A stretch of 64,000 nt of DNA from contig CALSMP010000014.1 in assembly GCA_943787485.1 (NCBI GenBank), forward strand, positions 1 through 64,000. Reading direction: 5' to 3'. Below, piece by piece: positions 1-8,457 of this stretch (position 1 is the stretch's first letter; every line of letters begins with the position of its first letter). Position numbers and translations under genes: made by a program. The stretch is from an uncultured Luminiphilus sp. (GTDB lineage Bacteria > Pseudomonadota > Gammaproteobacteria > Pseudomonadales > Halieaceae). The notes under the pieces were generated by a model that was given only the letters and a program-made list of their open reading frames with translations, did no database searches and was not told the origin of the DNA.

Positions 1-1
1 C

Positions 2-790
2 ATCACTGGCGCATTCGCAGCCTACGATAGGGGATCTGCTCGTGGCGAGTTTTCTCATCTCTCCAATGTGGGCTATCCCCTTGAGAGTTTTCTCTCCGCC
101 GTGGCTGAAGGTATTCATTCCATTGTGATGGAGGCCTACGATAGGCGGTGCTATTTCCTCTACGGTGACTACGAGAACCTGGGCATCGAGCTAGACTTCT
201 CTCACCCAGAGGCCCAGTTTCAGGTGAGACGATCACCAGACGATCCAAAAGCGCGTTGGATAGACAGCACGCCGTTAAACACCCACTACGTGTGGGCACT
301 GGCACAGGTATTCCCTCAGGCAAAGTTTATACATAACCTGCGTCACCCTGCGGATGTGGCGCTGTCGCTGCAACATTTTGATGCGGCGGGAGCACCCTCA
401 GCGGAGGTTGAAGAGGCCTGCTCTATTTGGATCCAGCATACCCAGAATGCGTTACTGGCGGAGCGGGCGTTCGGCTCAGCGAGAGTCTTTCGTGTGCGGT
501 ATGAGCGGATAGCGCATGAGCCCGAGGCGCTGATGCGGGAGGTCATGGCATTCCTCGATGAACCCTACAGCGATGACTGCCTGTTGCCTCTTGAGACTCG
601 AGTAAACTCATCACGAGTCGATACAGAAAATACCGATGCCCCGTCGTTCATCGAAGAGTGCGCGCCGTTGCAACAGGCGCTGGACCTGTATGCCGATACC
701 TTAGCAGAAGCGGTACCAACAGTAGAAAACAGCGCAGCGCGAGAGCGGTTAAAAGAAACCTTTGAGAGTCCACTGGCGTGCAACGTTTAG
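2..790 (+). CDS. Sulfotransferase family protein, 5' end outside the window
   Basis: The frame is open from base 2, so the true start lies upstream; a GTG at 68 would give a 240-residue protein. Counting from that GTG, an RHPAD segment near residues 92-96, following the strand KFIHNL, matches the PAPS 3'-phosphate-binding part of sulfotransferases, and WIDSTPLN around residue 65 fits the family pattern. The N-terminal P-loop (the 5'-phosphosulfate-binding loop) is not visible, as expected for a gene cut by the window edge. The family moves a sulfonate group from PAPS to a hydroxyl or amine; the substrate cannot be told. The acyltransferase 28 bases downstream suggests both could decorate a surface glycan or lipid, which is inference. 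Confidence 0.75.
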   Translation: MTGAFAAYDRGSARGEFSHLSNVGYPLESFLSAVAEGIHSIVMEAYDRRCYFLYGDYENLGIELDFSHPEAQFQVRRSPDDPKARWIDSTPLNTHYVWALAQVFPQAKFIHNLRHPADVALSLQHFDAAGAPSAEVEEACSIWIQHTQNALLAERAFGSARVFRVRYERIAHEPEALMREVMAFLDEPYSDDCLLPLETRVNSSRVDTENTDAPSFIEECAPLQQALDLYADTLAEAVPTVENSAARERLKETFESPLACNV

Positions 791-818
791 TCGCTGATGC
801 TAATTTTTCGCCGCAGGG

Positions 819-1973
819 ATGCCGGTTTTGACTGAACACGCAACAGCGTATTCCTCCAGAGCGAGAAGCGCTTATCTCCATGAAGTGGAGTGCTTGCGAG
901 GGCTCGCGATAACGCTGGTTTTCGCCTACCACGTGTGGGGCATTAGTTTTGGAGAGGGTGATGCCAGCACGCCGTTTCCCCTCGTCTTCTTTGCGGCTGG
1001 TCAGACAGGCGTGACGCTATTTTTTGTTCTTAGTGGCTTTTTGCTGAGCCTGCCCTGGGTGCGATGGGCGGGAAATAAGACTGGGGCCAAACCCAATATT
1101 AATGCTTACTACCGCGCCCGACTGTTGCGTATTCTGCCCTTGTATCTTAGCTGGGTGCTATTGGCGGCTGTGCTGACGGGCGAGTGGGCGACCGCAGGAA
1201 AAGCGGCCACATTTCAGTTTATTGGTTTTGATATGTTCCCCTACGGCGTGGTGTGGTGGACCTTAACGACGGAAATGCAGTTTTACCTGTTCCTACCCTT
1301 GGCGTGGTTAGCGTGGTTGGCAGGGGGCTGGTACAGGCTGCTGCTGTCTATGGGTTTGCTGTTGTGGCTGGCCGCTTATATCGCGGTATTCGTGTTCGGT
1401 GTGGTTGACCAGCCCGTGTGGAGTTATTGGTTGACCAAGTCACTGTTTGGGCGATTGCCTGCGTTCGTGATTGGCATATTGTGCGCCGTGTTCTTTGTGT
1501 TTGCCGCCGGTAGGGCATTACCCAGCCGTATTCTCGACAATCGGCTCGTAACGACACTCAGTTTCTTTGCCATTTTTGTTGTGCTTGGGCTTATCCTTCA
1601 GCACACCTTAAAAGAGGGTGATTGGATTACGGAATCCAAATGGCACCTGCATCACACCTACGAAGCTATTTTGTGGGGATCCCTGCTGCTGCTGTTATTG
1701 CTGAGCAAACCTTGGTTGCATCAATTTTTGGTCAATCCCGTGATGGCACTGGTTGGAAAGCTGTCCTATTCCATCTATTTAAGCCACGTTGCGATTCTCT
1801 ATTTCCTGATTGACGGCGGCAAGGAGATAGTTGGCAGAGACCTGTACGCCGAGACACTGGCCGCGTACTACCTCCCACTGGTGGGCGTGGTGCTAACGCT
1901 TGGACTTTCTATGCTGACCTATCGCTACATTGAGCGACCGTTTTTAACCCTAAAAAAGACCTTGGCCCGTTAA
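819..1973 (+). CDS. Acyltransferase family 3 (OafA-like) membrane protein
   Basis: This 384-residue integral membrane protein has about ten hydrophobic segments. The N-terminal pattern LRGLAI followed by YH at residues 37-38 is the hallmark of the acyltransferase_3 family, whose conserved Arg and His take part in acyl transfer to sugars, lipids or antibiotics. The last segment YRYIERPF is also typical of the family. It follows the sulfotransferase by 28 bases in the same direction and is probably co-transcribed with it. It converges with the dioxygenase gene, leaving only 14 bases between the stop codons. The acceptor molecule is unknown; O-acetylation of an envelope polysaccharide is the usual role of bacterial members. 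Confidence 0.85.
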   Translation: MPVLTEHATAYSSRARSAYLHEVECLRGLAITLVFAYHVWGISFGEGDASTPFPLVFFAAGQTGVTLFFVLSGFLLSLPWVRWAGNKTGAKPNINAYYRARLLRILPLYLSWVLLAAVLTGEWATAGKAATFQFIGFDMFPYGVVWWTLTTEMQFYLFLPLAWLAWLAGGWYRLLLSMGLLLWLAAYIAVFVFGVVDQPVWSYWLTKSLFGRLPAFVIGILCAVFFVFAAGRALPSRILDNRLVTTLSFFAIFVVLGLILQHTLKEGDWITESKWHLHHTYEAILWGSLLLLLLLSKPWLHQFLVNPVMALVGKLSYSIYLSHVAILYFLIDGGKEIVGRDLYAETLAAYYLPLVGVVLTLGLSMLTYRYIERPFLTLKKTLAR

Positions 1974-1987
1974 CCGAATGTAGCGGG

Positions 1988-2962
1988 TTACCACTTCATA
2001 GGGATTTGATTTTTAGGGAAGTTCCGCTCGCCAAAAAACCAGGTTTCGATGGCGTATCGGGGTCTGGAAAAGTCGTGTCCAAATTGGGTGCGGTGTAGCA
2101 GCAGGTGATCAAACAGAAAAATATCACCCGGGTGAAAGACTGGGCTTACCGGCGCTTGATCGCCTTGAAAGCGTTCGATGGATTCCGGCCCGGCTGACCA
2201 ATTGAACACCGCGTCGTCGGTCCCGGCTGCAACGATGTCATGAAATCTGAACGGAATGATATCCATCCCGGGTGCCCCCGAGGTACCGCCGCAGTGATCG
2301 AGGGGCATCCACATATTGAGGCTGTTGATCTGTTTGCCCATAAAGGCGCCATCCTGATGCCAGCCATTTTCGGCGATGGGGAACTTGGTTCGCCGCAGCA
2401 CCCATTTCAAGGCGGAAAGGCACGCGGGTTCGCCTAAATAGGCCTCCAGCAGATCGCGAAATCCAAGCGAGGAAAACCACTCTGCCAAGGCTTCCGTGAT
2501 GCCGGCGGACTCCACAGTCATGACCGATCCAGTGTCACGATGAAAGCCCCGAGCCCAGGTCAAATCGGGTTCGGGAAGAAACACGGATAAGTTGCGGGGT
2601 GGGTTGTGAAATACCGTGGGCCTCACCTCTCCCGACGAGGCATGATCCGCAGCGGCGATGTCTTCATCCATCACTCGATCAATCGCGATTTTGAGCGGCT
2701 CGATTGACCGGGTGTCGAGAAAATTACGGACGATTAAACAGCCTTTGTGCGCCATGGCGGATCCCAAGGTCTCGATGCAAAGATCGGCGGCGTCGATTTC
2801 CGGCAGGTCTGATTCACCCTGCCAGGGCTGGGCGTTAGCTTCTTGCTCGATGGGTAGAAGGCCTTTGACCGGGGTTTTGTTATGAAAATAGACGAGTCGC
2901 TCGGCAACAGCCGCCGCGTCTTTTTGTAGGTCTCTGTCTATCAGGTCATCGAACACAAACAT
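1988..2962 (-). CDS. Phytanoyl-CoA dioxygenase (PhyH) family protein
   Basis: A 324-residue soluble protein with the Fe(II)/2-oxoglutarate facial triad in order: HQD at residues 202-204 (His and Asp), a distal His at 290 in LLLHRT, and an Arg at 300 or 302 in SRPRY for the 2-oxoglutarate carboxylate. These match the PhyH family, which hydroxylates unactivated carbons in lipids and small molecules. The substrate cannot be read from the sequence. It lies downstream of the DUF6702 and M1 peptidase genes on the same strand with a 34-base gap, so it could be the last gene of that transcript, but no biochemical link between the three is obvious. Confidence 0.8.
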   Translation of the reverse strand: MFVFDDLIDRDLQKDAAAVAERLVYFHNKTPVKGLLPIEQEANAQPWQGESDLPEIDAADLCIETLGSAMAHKGCLIVRNFLDTRSIEPLKIAIDRVMDEDIAAADHASSGEVRPTVFHNPPRNLSVFLPEPDLTWARGFHRDTGSVMTVESAGITEALAEWFSSLGFRDLLEAYLGEPACLSALKWVLRRTKFPIAENGWHQDGAFMGKQINSLNMWMPLDHCGGTSGAPGMDIIPFRFHDIVAAGTDDAVFNWSAGPESIERFQGDQAPVSPVFHPGDIFLFDHLLLHRTQFGHDFSRPRYAIETWFFGERNFPKNQIPMKW

Positions 2963-2996
2963 GAAGCCGTTTTCTCTTTACCGGGTTGTCTTTACT

Positions 2997-3524
2997 CTAG
3001 CGAGCGCGGTGGCTGCTGGTTGAACTGCTATGGGCCTCTGGCGCCCCTGGGTTGAGATGGAGTAAATCATTTCGCCCATCGACCTGGTAGTGGATTGTTG
3101 CGCGGGTTGCGCCATAGATGAGGTCGAGGGCCGTCAGCGAAAACCCAGGTTCCCCAGAGGGCTTCTGGCCATACCACTCTTGATAGATGAACAAAAAGTC
3201 ATCGTCTATCTCGGCGCCAATAGTCTCTATGCTCCCCTTGGCGCTCTCTGCTTCGAGACTGAAGGTTTCCGCCACGTGAAGGGCGATCAAAGCCTGACCT
3301 TCAAGGGAATCGATAGCGGCGTTTGCATCGAGAGCCTCCAGCAGCGGCAGAGCATCGGCGAGATGGAGTTGGTGGGTAATCTCAAAGTGCGTCTCGGCCC
3401 ACAGCACCTCTGTCCACACCCCGTGGTCCCGGTGCGCGCGGGCCCCAGGGTGCCAGAGTAATGCGACCAGCAAGGTGGCTGAGAGCACGTAGCGCAGTGA
3501 AGACTGGCTCGGGCACGCTGTCAT
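2997..3524 (-). CDS. DUF6702-like exported protein
   Basis: A 175-residue protein with an N-terminal hydrophobic stretch (residues 11-28) ending in an AxA-like site, so it is probably exported. After it comes HFEITHQLHLADAL and a later block with the spacing of DUF6702 proteins, small periplasmic proteins of unknown function often found next to M1-type metallopeptidases. Its ATG directly abuts the stop codon of the M1 peptidase gene, so the pair is almost certainly translated from one message. A role in company with the peptidase is inference. Confidence 0.6.
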   Translation of the reverse strand: MTACPSQSSLRYVLSATLLVALLWHPGARAHRDHGVWTEVLWAETHFEITHQLHLADALPLLEALDANAAIDSLEGQALIALHVAETFSLEAESAKGSIETIGAEIDDDFLFIYQEWYGQKPSGEPGFSLTALDLIYGATRATIHYQVDGRNDLLHLNPGAPEAHSSSTSSHRAR

Positions 3525-5993
3525 TTAATCCACCACCGCCGGGGTGAGCGGAATGTCGCGCTGAGAGGATGCGTCCTCATCTTTTTTCTTGAGCTCAACC
3601 AGCAAGTCGGCCATAAGATTTCGTACATCGCTTTTTGACTTGTAGGCTTCCAAACGAGAGGTTTCGATAGTGGGTGGAAAGCGATTATTGCCAGTATTGG
3701 CGTCAGCAGTCTGATGTTTGATGTCGGTTTCAATGGCTTCGATCGGCCGAGATTCGATCAGTCGATAGGTCACCTTGTTAGCGTCCCGTCGCCAGATTTC
3801 GGCGGGCAGCATGAGCTCGCGCTGCGTGCCGTCGCGATAGAAGATGGTGAGGGGCGCCGGGGAGGGAACCCCGCCCTTATTTTCAAGATCGACAAAGTAA
3901 TAAATTAACTGCTCGGTGACCGCCCGATCCAGCGCCCGCTGCTCCCAGGGCTCCAGCTTGTTGTACTTCTTGGCTGCGTTGTTTCGATCTTTGTTAGTCA
4001 CCGTAAATCGATCGGCGTCACTGTAAAGATCGTTGAGTTCTTCGAAACGATCTTCCCGCGGGACAATGCCCTCGGCTTGATTGCGCTCGATGCTGATGGG
4101 CGGTGGCTTGTTGCGCTGCTCCTCGGCACGATCGGCGGCAAAGTCGATGTCAGGGTCGTTCGCTTTTAGGGTGTAGGCGCGGACATCGGTGATGGCGATG
4201 TCAACGTGATCGGTGCCGTAAAACCAGGCTCGCCAGAACCAGTCCAAGTCGACCGCGGACGCGTCCTCCATGGTCCGGAAAAAATCCGCGGGGGTCGGCC
4301 GCTTGAATTTCCAGCGCTGGGCGTACTCTCTGAACGCAAAGTCGAACAGCTCCCGGCCCATCACCGTCTCGCGCAGCACGGTGAGTGCGGCGGCGGGCTT
4401 GACGTAGGCATTGGGACCGAATTGTAAAATGGAGTCCGACTGGGTCATGACGGGCACTTGATTGTTAGAGGTCATGTAGCTGGGAATGTAGTCCAGCACG
4501 TTGGTGTCGTTGCGGAAGGCGGGGTAGTCCTCTTCCCATTCGAGCTCAGCGACGTATTCGAGGAACGTGTTGAGGCCCTCATCCATCCAGGTCCATTGTC
4601 GCTCGTCGGAGTTGACGATCATGGGGAAATAGATGTGACCAATCTCATGGATGATCACCCCGATCAACCCGTATTTGATGCGACGTGAGTACGCTCGCTG
4701 CTCCCGCGCAAGGGCGCCGGCATTTTCGGCATCACTGGATTCTTCGGCGTTGGCCTTGGGCGGATCGGGCCGGTAGCCGTTGAAGGTGATCATGGGGTAT
4801 TCCATCCCCCCGGACTTCCACGCGTTCACCGATTGGGCGGTGGGGTAGGGGTAGTCAAAGGAGAAACGGCTGTACACCTCCATGGTGTGGACGACCGCAT
4901 GGGTCGAATAGGTTGACCAGACGGGTTCGGCCTCATTGGGGTAAAAGGACATCGCCAGGACTTCGGGTTGGGTGGCATTGGGCTGGCGGTGAATCATGGC
5001 GTCCCAAATAAATTTGCTCGAGCTCGACCAGGCGAAGTCACGAATATTAGAGGCGGTGAAGCGCCATGTTTTCGTGCCGGTGGACTGGGTCTTCTCGTTT
5101 TTCGCCGCTTCTTCGGGGGTGATGATGAAGCGTGGGGCATCGTCGCCTATTGCTTCGAGGCGTTGCCGCTGGGTGGCGCTGAGTACCGCTTCGGGGTTTT
5201 GCAACACACCTGTTGCGCTGACCACCTGGTTATCGGGTACCGTCAGAGAGACGTCGTAATCCCCGAACTCCAGGGTGAACTCGCCACGGCCCAAAAACGC
5301 TTTATTCTGCCAACCCATATAATCGGTGTAGGCGGCAAGCCGGGGGAACCACTGCGCCAAAAAGAAAATTTGGGTGTCATTTTCTTCAAAGACTTCGTAG
5401 CCACTGCGACCACCGATTGCCGCTTCCTCGGTGATATTGAATCGCCATGCGACGTTAAACGCGATCGATGCACCCGATGCTAGCGGTGAGGGTAGGTCGA
5501 GTCGCCCCATGGTATCTATGATGGTGAGCGGTAGCGGCTTGCCGTCCTCGTCGGTAATCAGCAGCCCCTGGTAACCGTAGGTGTTGTCGGCCATCGACTG
5601 CTGATCCCGTAAATCCTGCAGGCTTACGCGATCGGAGGATTCGGTGCGCGAGCGTCTATCGAGAGAATCCGGACGAAAACGGTTTTGGTCGAGTTGAAGC
5701 CATAAATAGCTGAGCGAGTCGGGGGACTTGTTGGTGTAGGTAATGGTCGCTGTGGCTTCTATTTGGCGTTTCCCTTCATCGAGGGTGGCGTCAATGGTGT
5801 AGTCGACCTGTTGCTGCCAGTAGGCATGGCCCGGCGCTCCCGAGGCGGTTCTAATGGTGTTGGGTGAGGGTAGCTGTTGCTCCAACTGCGCGAAGGCTAT
5901 TGCACCGGTACCCGCGGGATACTCATCCGGGGCTTGGCTCCAGGCAGTCAGGGAAAAAAAGAGGGCCGACAGGCATAGAAGAGGTAGCTTCAT
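3525..5993 (-). CDS. M1 family zinc metallopeptidase, exported
   Basis: An 822-residue protein with a signal peptide (residues 1-20). The zinc site is clear: HEIGH at 449-453 and the third ligand Glu at 472 in DEGLNTF, the HExxH-X18-E spacing of gluzincins. GGMEYP near 405-410 corresponds to the GxMEN substrate-binding motif of M1 aminopeptidases. The N-terminal 300 residues form the usual beta-rich domain, and about 250 residues follow the catalytic core. The likely role is aminopeptidase activity in the periplasm or at the cell surface. DUF6702 abuts it downstream. No long leader is visible; the next upstream gene on this strand ends at 6103. Confidence 0.88.
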   Translation of the reverse strand: MKLPLLCLSALFFSLTAWSQAPDEYPAGTGAIAFAQLEQQLPSPNTIRTASGAPGHAYWQQQVDYTIDATLDEGKRQIEATATITYTNKSPDSLSYLWLQLDQNRFRPDSLDRRSRTESSDRVSLQDLRDQQSMADNTYGYQGLLITDEDGKPLPLTIIDTMGRLDLPSPLASGASIAFNVAWRFNITEEAAIGGRSGYEVFEENDTQIFFLAQWFPRLAAYTDYMGWQNKAFLGRGEFTLEFGDYDVSLTVPDNQVVSATGVLQNPEAVLSATQRQRLEAIGDDAPRFIITPEEAAKNEKTQSTGTKTWRFTASNIRDFAWSSSSKFIWDAMIHRQPNATQPEVLAMSFYPNEAEPVWSTYSTHAVVHTMEVYSRFSFDYPYPTAQSVNAWKSGGMEYPMITFNGYRPDPPKANAEESSDAENAGALAREQRAYSRRIKYGLIGVIIHEIGHIYFPMIVNSDERQWTWMDEGLNTFLEYVAELEWEEDYPAFRNDTNVLDYIPSYMTSNNQVPVMTQSDSILQFGPNAYVKPAAALTVLRETVMGRELFDFAFREYAQRWKFKRPTPADFFRTMEDASAVDLDWFWRAWFYGTDHVDIAITDVRAYTLKANDPDIDFAADRAEEQRNKPPPISIERNQAEGIVPREDRFEELNDLYSDADRFTVTNKDRNNAAKKYNKLEPWEQRALDRAVTEQLIYYFVDLENKGGVPSPAPLTIFYRDGTQRELMLPAEIWRRDANKVTYRLIESRPIEAIETDIKHQTADANTGNNRFPPTIETSRLEAYKSKSDVRNLMADLLVELKKKDEDASSQRDIPLTPAVVD

Positions 5994-6102
5994 GGGGCGG
6001 TGGCTCTGGCGCGGTCATGGCCCACCAGTATAACTCAGCTGACAATAGCGAGGCTCATCGCGAGGCCCTGCCCTAGAGGCATGTGGGCCGTTGCGGCTTG
6101 GT

Positions 6103-6945
6103 TTAATCCTGGGTATCGGCGCTTGCAGGGGCGTTGCTTTTTACCGTCGCCCATCCCTGTTGCATAAACAGGGTATAGAACAAAAACCCCGTGATAAAGA
6201 GCCCGAACTGGTAGTGGTCGGGGACGGCCGTTTTATGCAGCGCCCAGCCAAGAATGCAGATGTAAAGGTGAATGCTCAGGACCATGACCCACGCCCGCCT
6301 GTCGCTGCACCCGACCGCCAGGAAAAAATGGTGGACGTGACGCCGATCGGCATGAAAGGGAGAGAGCCCCTTTGCCACGCGGTGCAGGGTAACGAAGGTC
6401 ATATCGTAAAGGGGTAGTCCCACCAAAAAGAGCGCGGTGACCGGTTGAATAAGGCGTGTTCCAGCCGTATTCGATGCCGCTACAACGAGCAGCAACACCA
6501 TGGCAAAGCCGAGTAGCTTACTCCCCGCATCGCCCAGAAACGTCTTTGGTAGCTGTGGCACAAGCTGCATGTTGGAGGCCAGAAAAGCCAAGACTGCGCC
6601 AACAAGGCTGGGGCCAAACAACGCCGGCGCGCCGGGGGTAACCATTTGTATCGTCACCAGAGACACCAGGAGTACGCTGGGCACTAGGCCGTCGAGTCCA
6701 TCGAGCATATTGAACGCATTCATAATGCCGAAGATGGCAATGATCGTGAAGGCCGAGGAAAAGGCCGGATTCAGGCGAAGAGCGCCACTGCCCAACAGAT
6801 TGCCCAGGTTGGTAATGGAGATGTCCATGGATTCCACCACAAACACCGCGAGCGCGAACTCGGCAAGAATGCGAACAAACACCCCCAACTTGAACCGGTC
6901 ATCGAGGGTCCCGACGACGAGGAGAAATAGCGCCCCTAGGACCAT
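6103..6945 (-). CDS. WecA/MraY-like glycosyl-1-phosphate transferase lacking its N-terminus
   Basis: A 280-residue polytopic membrane protein with the polyprenyl-phosphate N-acetylhexosamine-1-phosphate transferase signatures: a DD pair in GTLDDRF near residue 13, NAFNMLDGLDG, FLGDAGS, and a cytoplasmic HADRRHVHHF loop. These place it close to WecA. E. coli WecA has about 80 more residues before the DD pair. Upstream of this ATG the frame closes at 7030-7032, and only about 145 bases separate it from DUF1501; no frame there encodes a membrane segment or the usual lysine/glycine motif. The gene therefore looks 5'-truncated and may not make an active enzyme, although every downstream motif is intact. 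Confidence 0.7.
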   Translation of the reverse strand: MVLGALFLLVVGTLDDRFKLGVFVRILAEFALAVFVVESMDISITNLGNLLGSGALRLNPAFSSAFTIIAIFGIMNAFNMLDGLDGLVPSVLLVSLVTIQMVTPGAPALFGPSLVGAVLAFLASNMQLVPQLPKTFLGDAGSKLLGFAMVLLLVVAASNTAGTRLIQPVTALFLVGLPLYDMTFVTLHRVAKGLSPFHADRRHVHHFFLAVGCSDRRAWVMVLSIHLYICILGWALHKTAVPDHYQFGLFITGFLFYTLFMQQGWATVKSNAPASADTQD

Positions 6946-7089
6946 TGAACTTATAAACGACTCGTTGGCGCTGAGCGGTGAGGTCTCTCTGTTTGAGAGC
7001 GCTTTCCCATCAACTACCGCACCAGCAAGCTATCTCGGTGGCGCTGTTGATGGCCCTGTGGCAGCCTCGTAGCGATAAACCTGCGCCGA

Positions 7090-8448
7090 TCATCCCAAGA
7101 GGTTGTTTAGCGGCGTGTCCGAAAAATTGAGCCGGTTCGGCAGTGCCGTATCCAGCTCGCTTTCTGTCAACCCAAACCAGCGACCCAGTTCCGCCGCATA
7201 CTGATCCACCGCGATGGTCGGGATTAGCCGGCCTCTGCCAGAGTCTTGGGAATGGTTATAGACGGGGTCAGGGATGTCGCCATAAATGGCGCCGCCATTG
7301 ACCGGCCCTCCCACAACAAAGTGATGACCACCCCAGCCGTGATCGGTACCGTCGCCGTTGACCGAAAGGGTGCGACCAAAGTCGGAAGCCGTTGCCACGA
7401 CCACGTCACCAAACCTGCCGAGATTTTTCATGGCCTCCGTAAATGCCAGGATGCTGCCATCGAGCTCAGTGTGAAGGGCGGGTAGTCGGTCAGCTTGAAA
7501 GTCGTGGGTATCATAGGAGGGCGCGACGGCCATAAAGATTTGTCGATTGATGGCAAACTCGTCCTTGACAGCGATGGTTCGCGCGATGCTTTCCAGCTGT
7601 CTTCCGACCCTCCCACCCGGAAATTGCACCCCGAGATCTGGCGCGCTGGCGGTTGCCGTTGCGTAGGCGCGGTTGTCGGAAAATGCATCGATCGTCAGTT
7701 GTGACAAATCACGCATCAGTATGTGCTCTGCCGTTTGACCCTGGTTGGTCAGGAGCGCACCGAGTTGATTCAGACTTAAACCGGTTGAATCAGCAACAAT
7801 CTGCTGGAGCTCCAAGTTGAGTGACCCGTCACCGCTGAAGGGGAAGGTATTCAAGCCAGTCAGTAGCAGCGTCTCGTTGCTCGTGGCGATACTGGTAAAG
7901 GGAGACGTAGCACTCAACCCTGATGCAACAACGGCATCGGCAAAAAGACCACCCCAACCAAGTTGTGCCCCCTCGGGGCTGTTTGCCTGCCAAATCGACT
8001 GTTGGTCGTTGTGTGAAAAAAGGCGTGGCGGTAAGTTCGGATACCCCGCGAGCAGATCGTCCAGACTAGTCGGTTGGATTAAGGGTCCTACGTTACCGAC
8101 GATGGCAGCAGACCCCTCGTCAAAGAGGGACTTGAGTCCACTCATCTCGGGCGGCAGCGCAAAGCCGGTGGAGGCCCCTGCGGTCTCTAATGGCAGCAGT
8201 GCATTACGTTCACGGCTTTGCCCGTAGAGATTGAGTAGGGGCTGGCGAATTTCCGCGAAGGCATTGTAGGCACCGGGGTCATAGGGCAGCACGGTATCGT
8301 GGCAGTCAACGCCGCCTTGCTGGAAAATAATGACCATGGCGCGGTAATCGGCGCTTGGCTGTGCCAGCACCGATCGAGCAAAGGGAGCCAACGCGAGTGT
8401 GGAACCACAGGCTGAGAGAAAATGTCGTCTGTTTATTGTGTATGTCAT
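7090..8448 (-). CDS. DUF1501 protein with Tat-like signal
   Basis: A 452-residue protein beginning with NRRHFL and a hydrophobic stretch, a twin-arginine-type export signal, followed by the DUF1501 fold (a relative of the alkaline phosphatase/sulfatase superfamily). Segments such as FQQGGVDCHD, FSHNDQ, ASDFGRT and DHGWGGHHFVVGG are typical of the family. It starts 9 bases after the DUF1800 stop and must be co-transcribed with it. DUF1501/DUF1800 pairs are widespread in marine Proteobacteria and Planctomycetes. Their biochemical role is not established; export outside the cytoplasm is the safe statement. Confidence 0.85.
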   Translation of the reverse strand: MTYTINRRHFLSACGSTLALAPFARSVLAQPSADYRAMVIIFQQGGVDCHDTVLPYDPGAYNAFAEIRQPLLNLYGQSRERNALLPLETAGASTGFALPPEMSGLKSLFDEGSAAIVGNVGPLIQPTSLDDLLAGYPNLPPRLFSHNDQQSIWQANSPEGAQLGWGGLFADAVVASGLSATSPFTSIATSNETLLLTGLNTFPFSGDGSLNLELQQIVADSTGLSLNQLGALLTNQGQTAEHILMRDLSQLTIDAFSDNRAYATATASAPDLGVQFPGGRVGRQLESIARTIAVKDEFAINRQIFMAVAPSYDTHDFQADRLPALHTELDGSILAFTEAMKNLGRFGDVVVATASDFGRTLSVNGDGTDHGWGGHHFVVGGPVNGGAIYGDIPDPVYNHSQDSGRGRLIPTIAVDQYAAELGRWFGLTESELDTALPNRLNFSDTPLNNLLG

Positions 8449-8457
8449 GGCGCCCCC

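Noticed and set aside
4968..5483. A 171-codon frame opposite the M1 peptidase
   Set aside because: It is the antisense shadow of a well-supported protease; no start signal and no family features.
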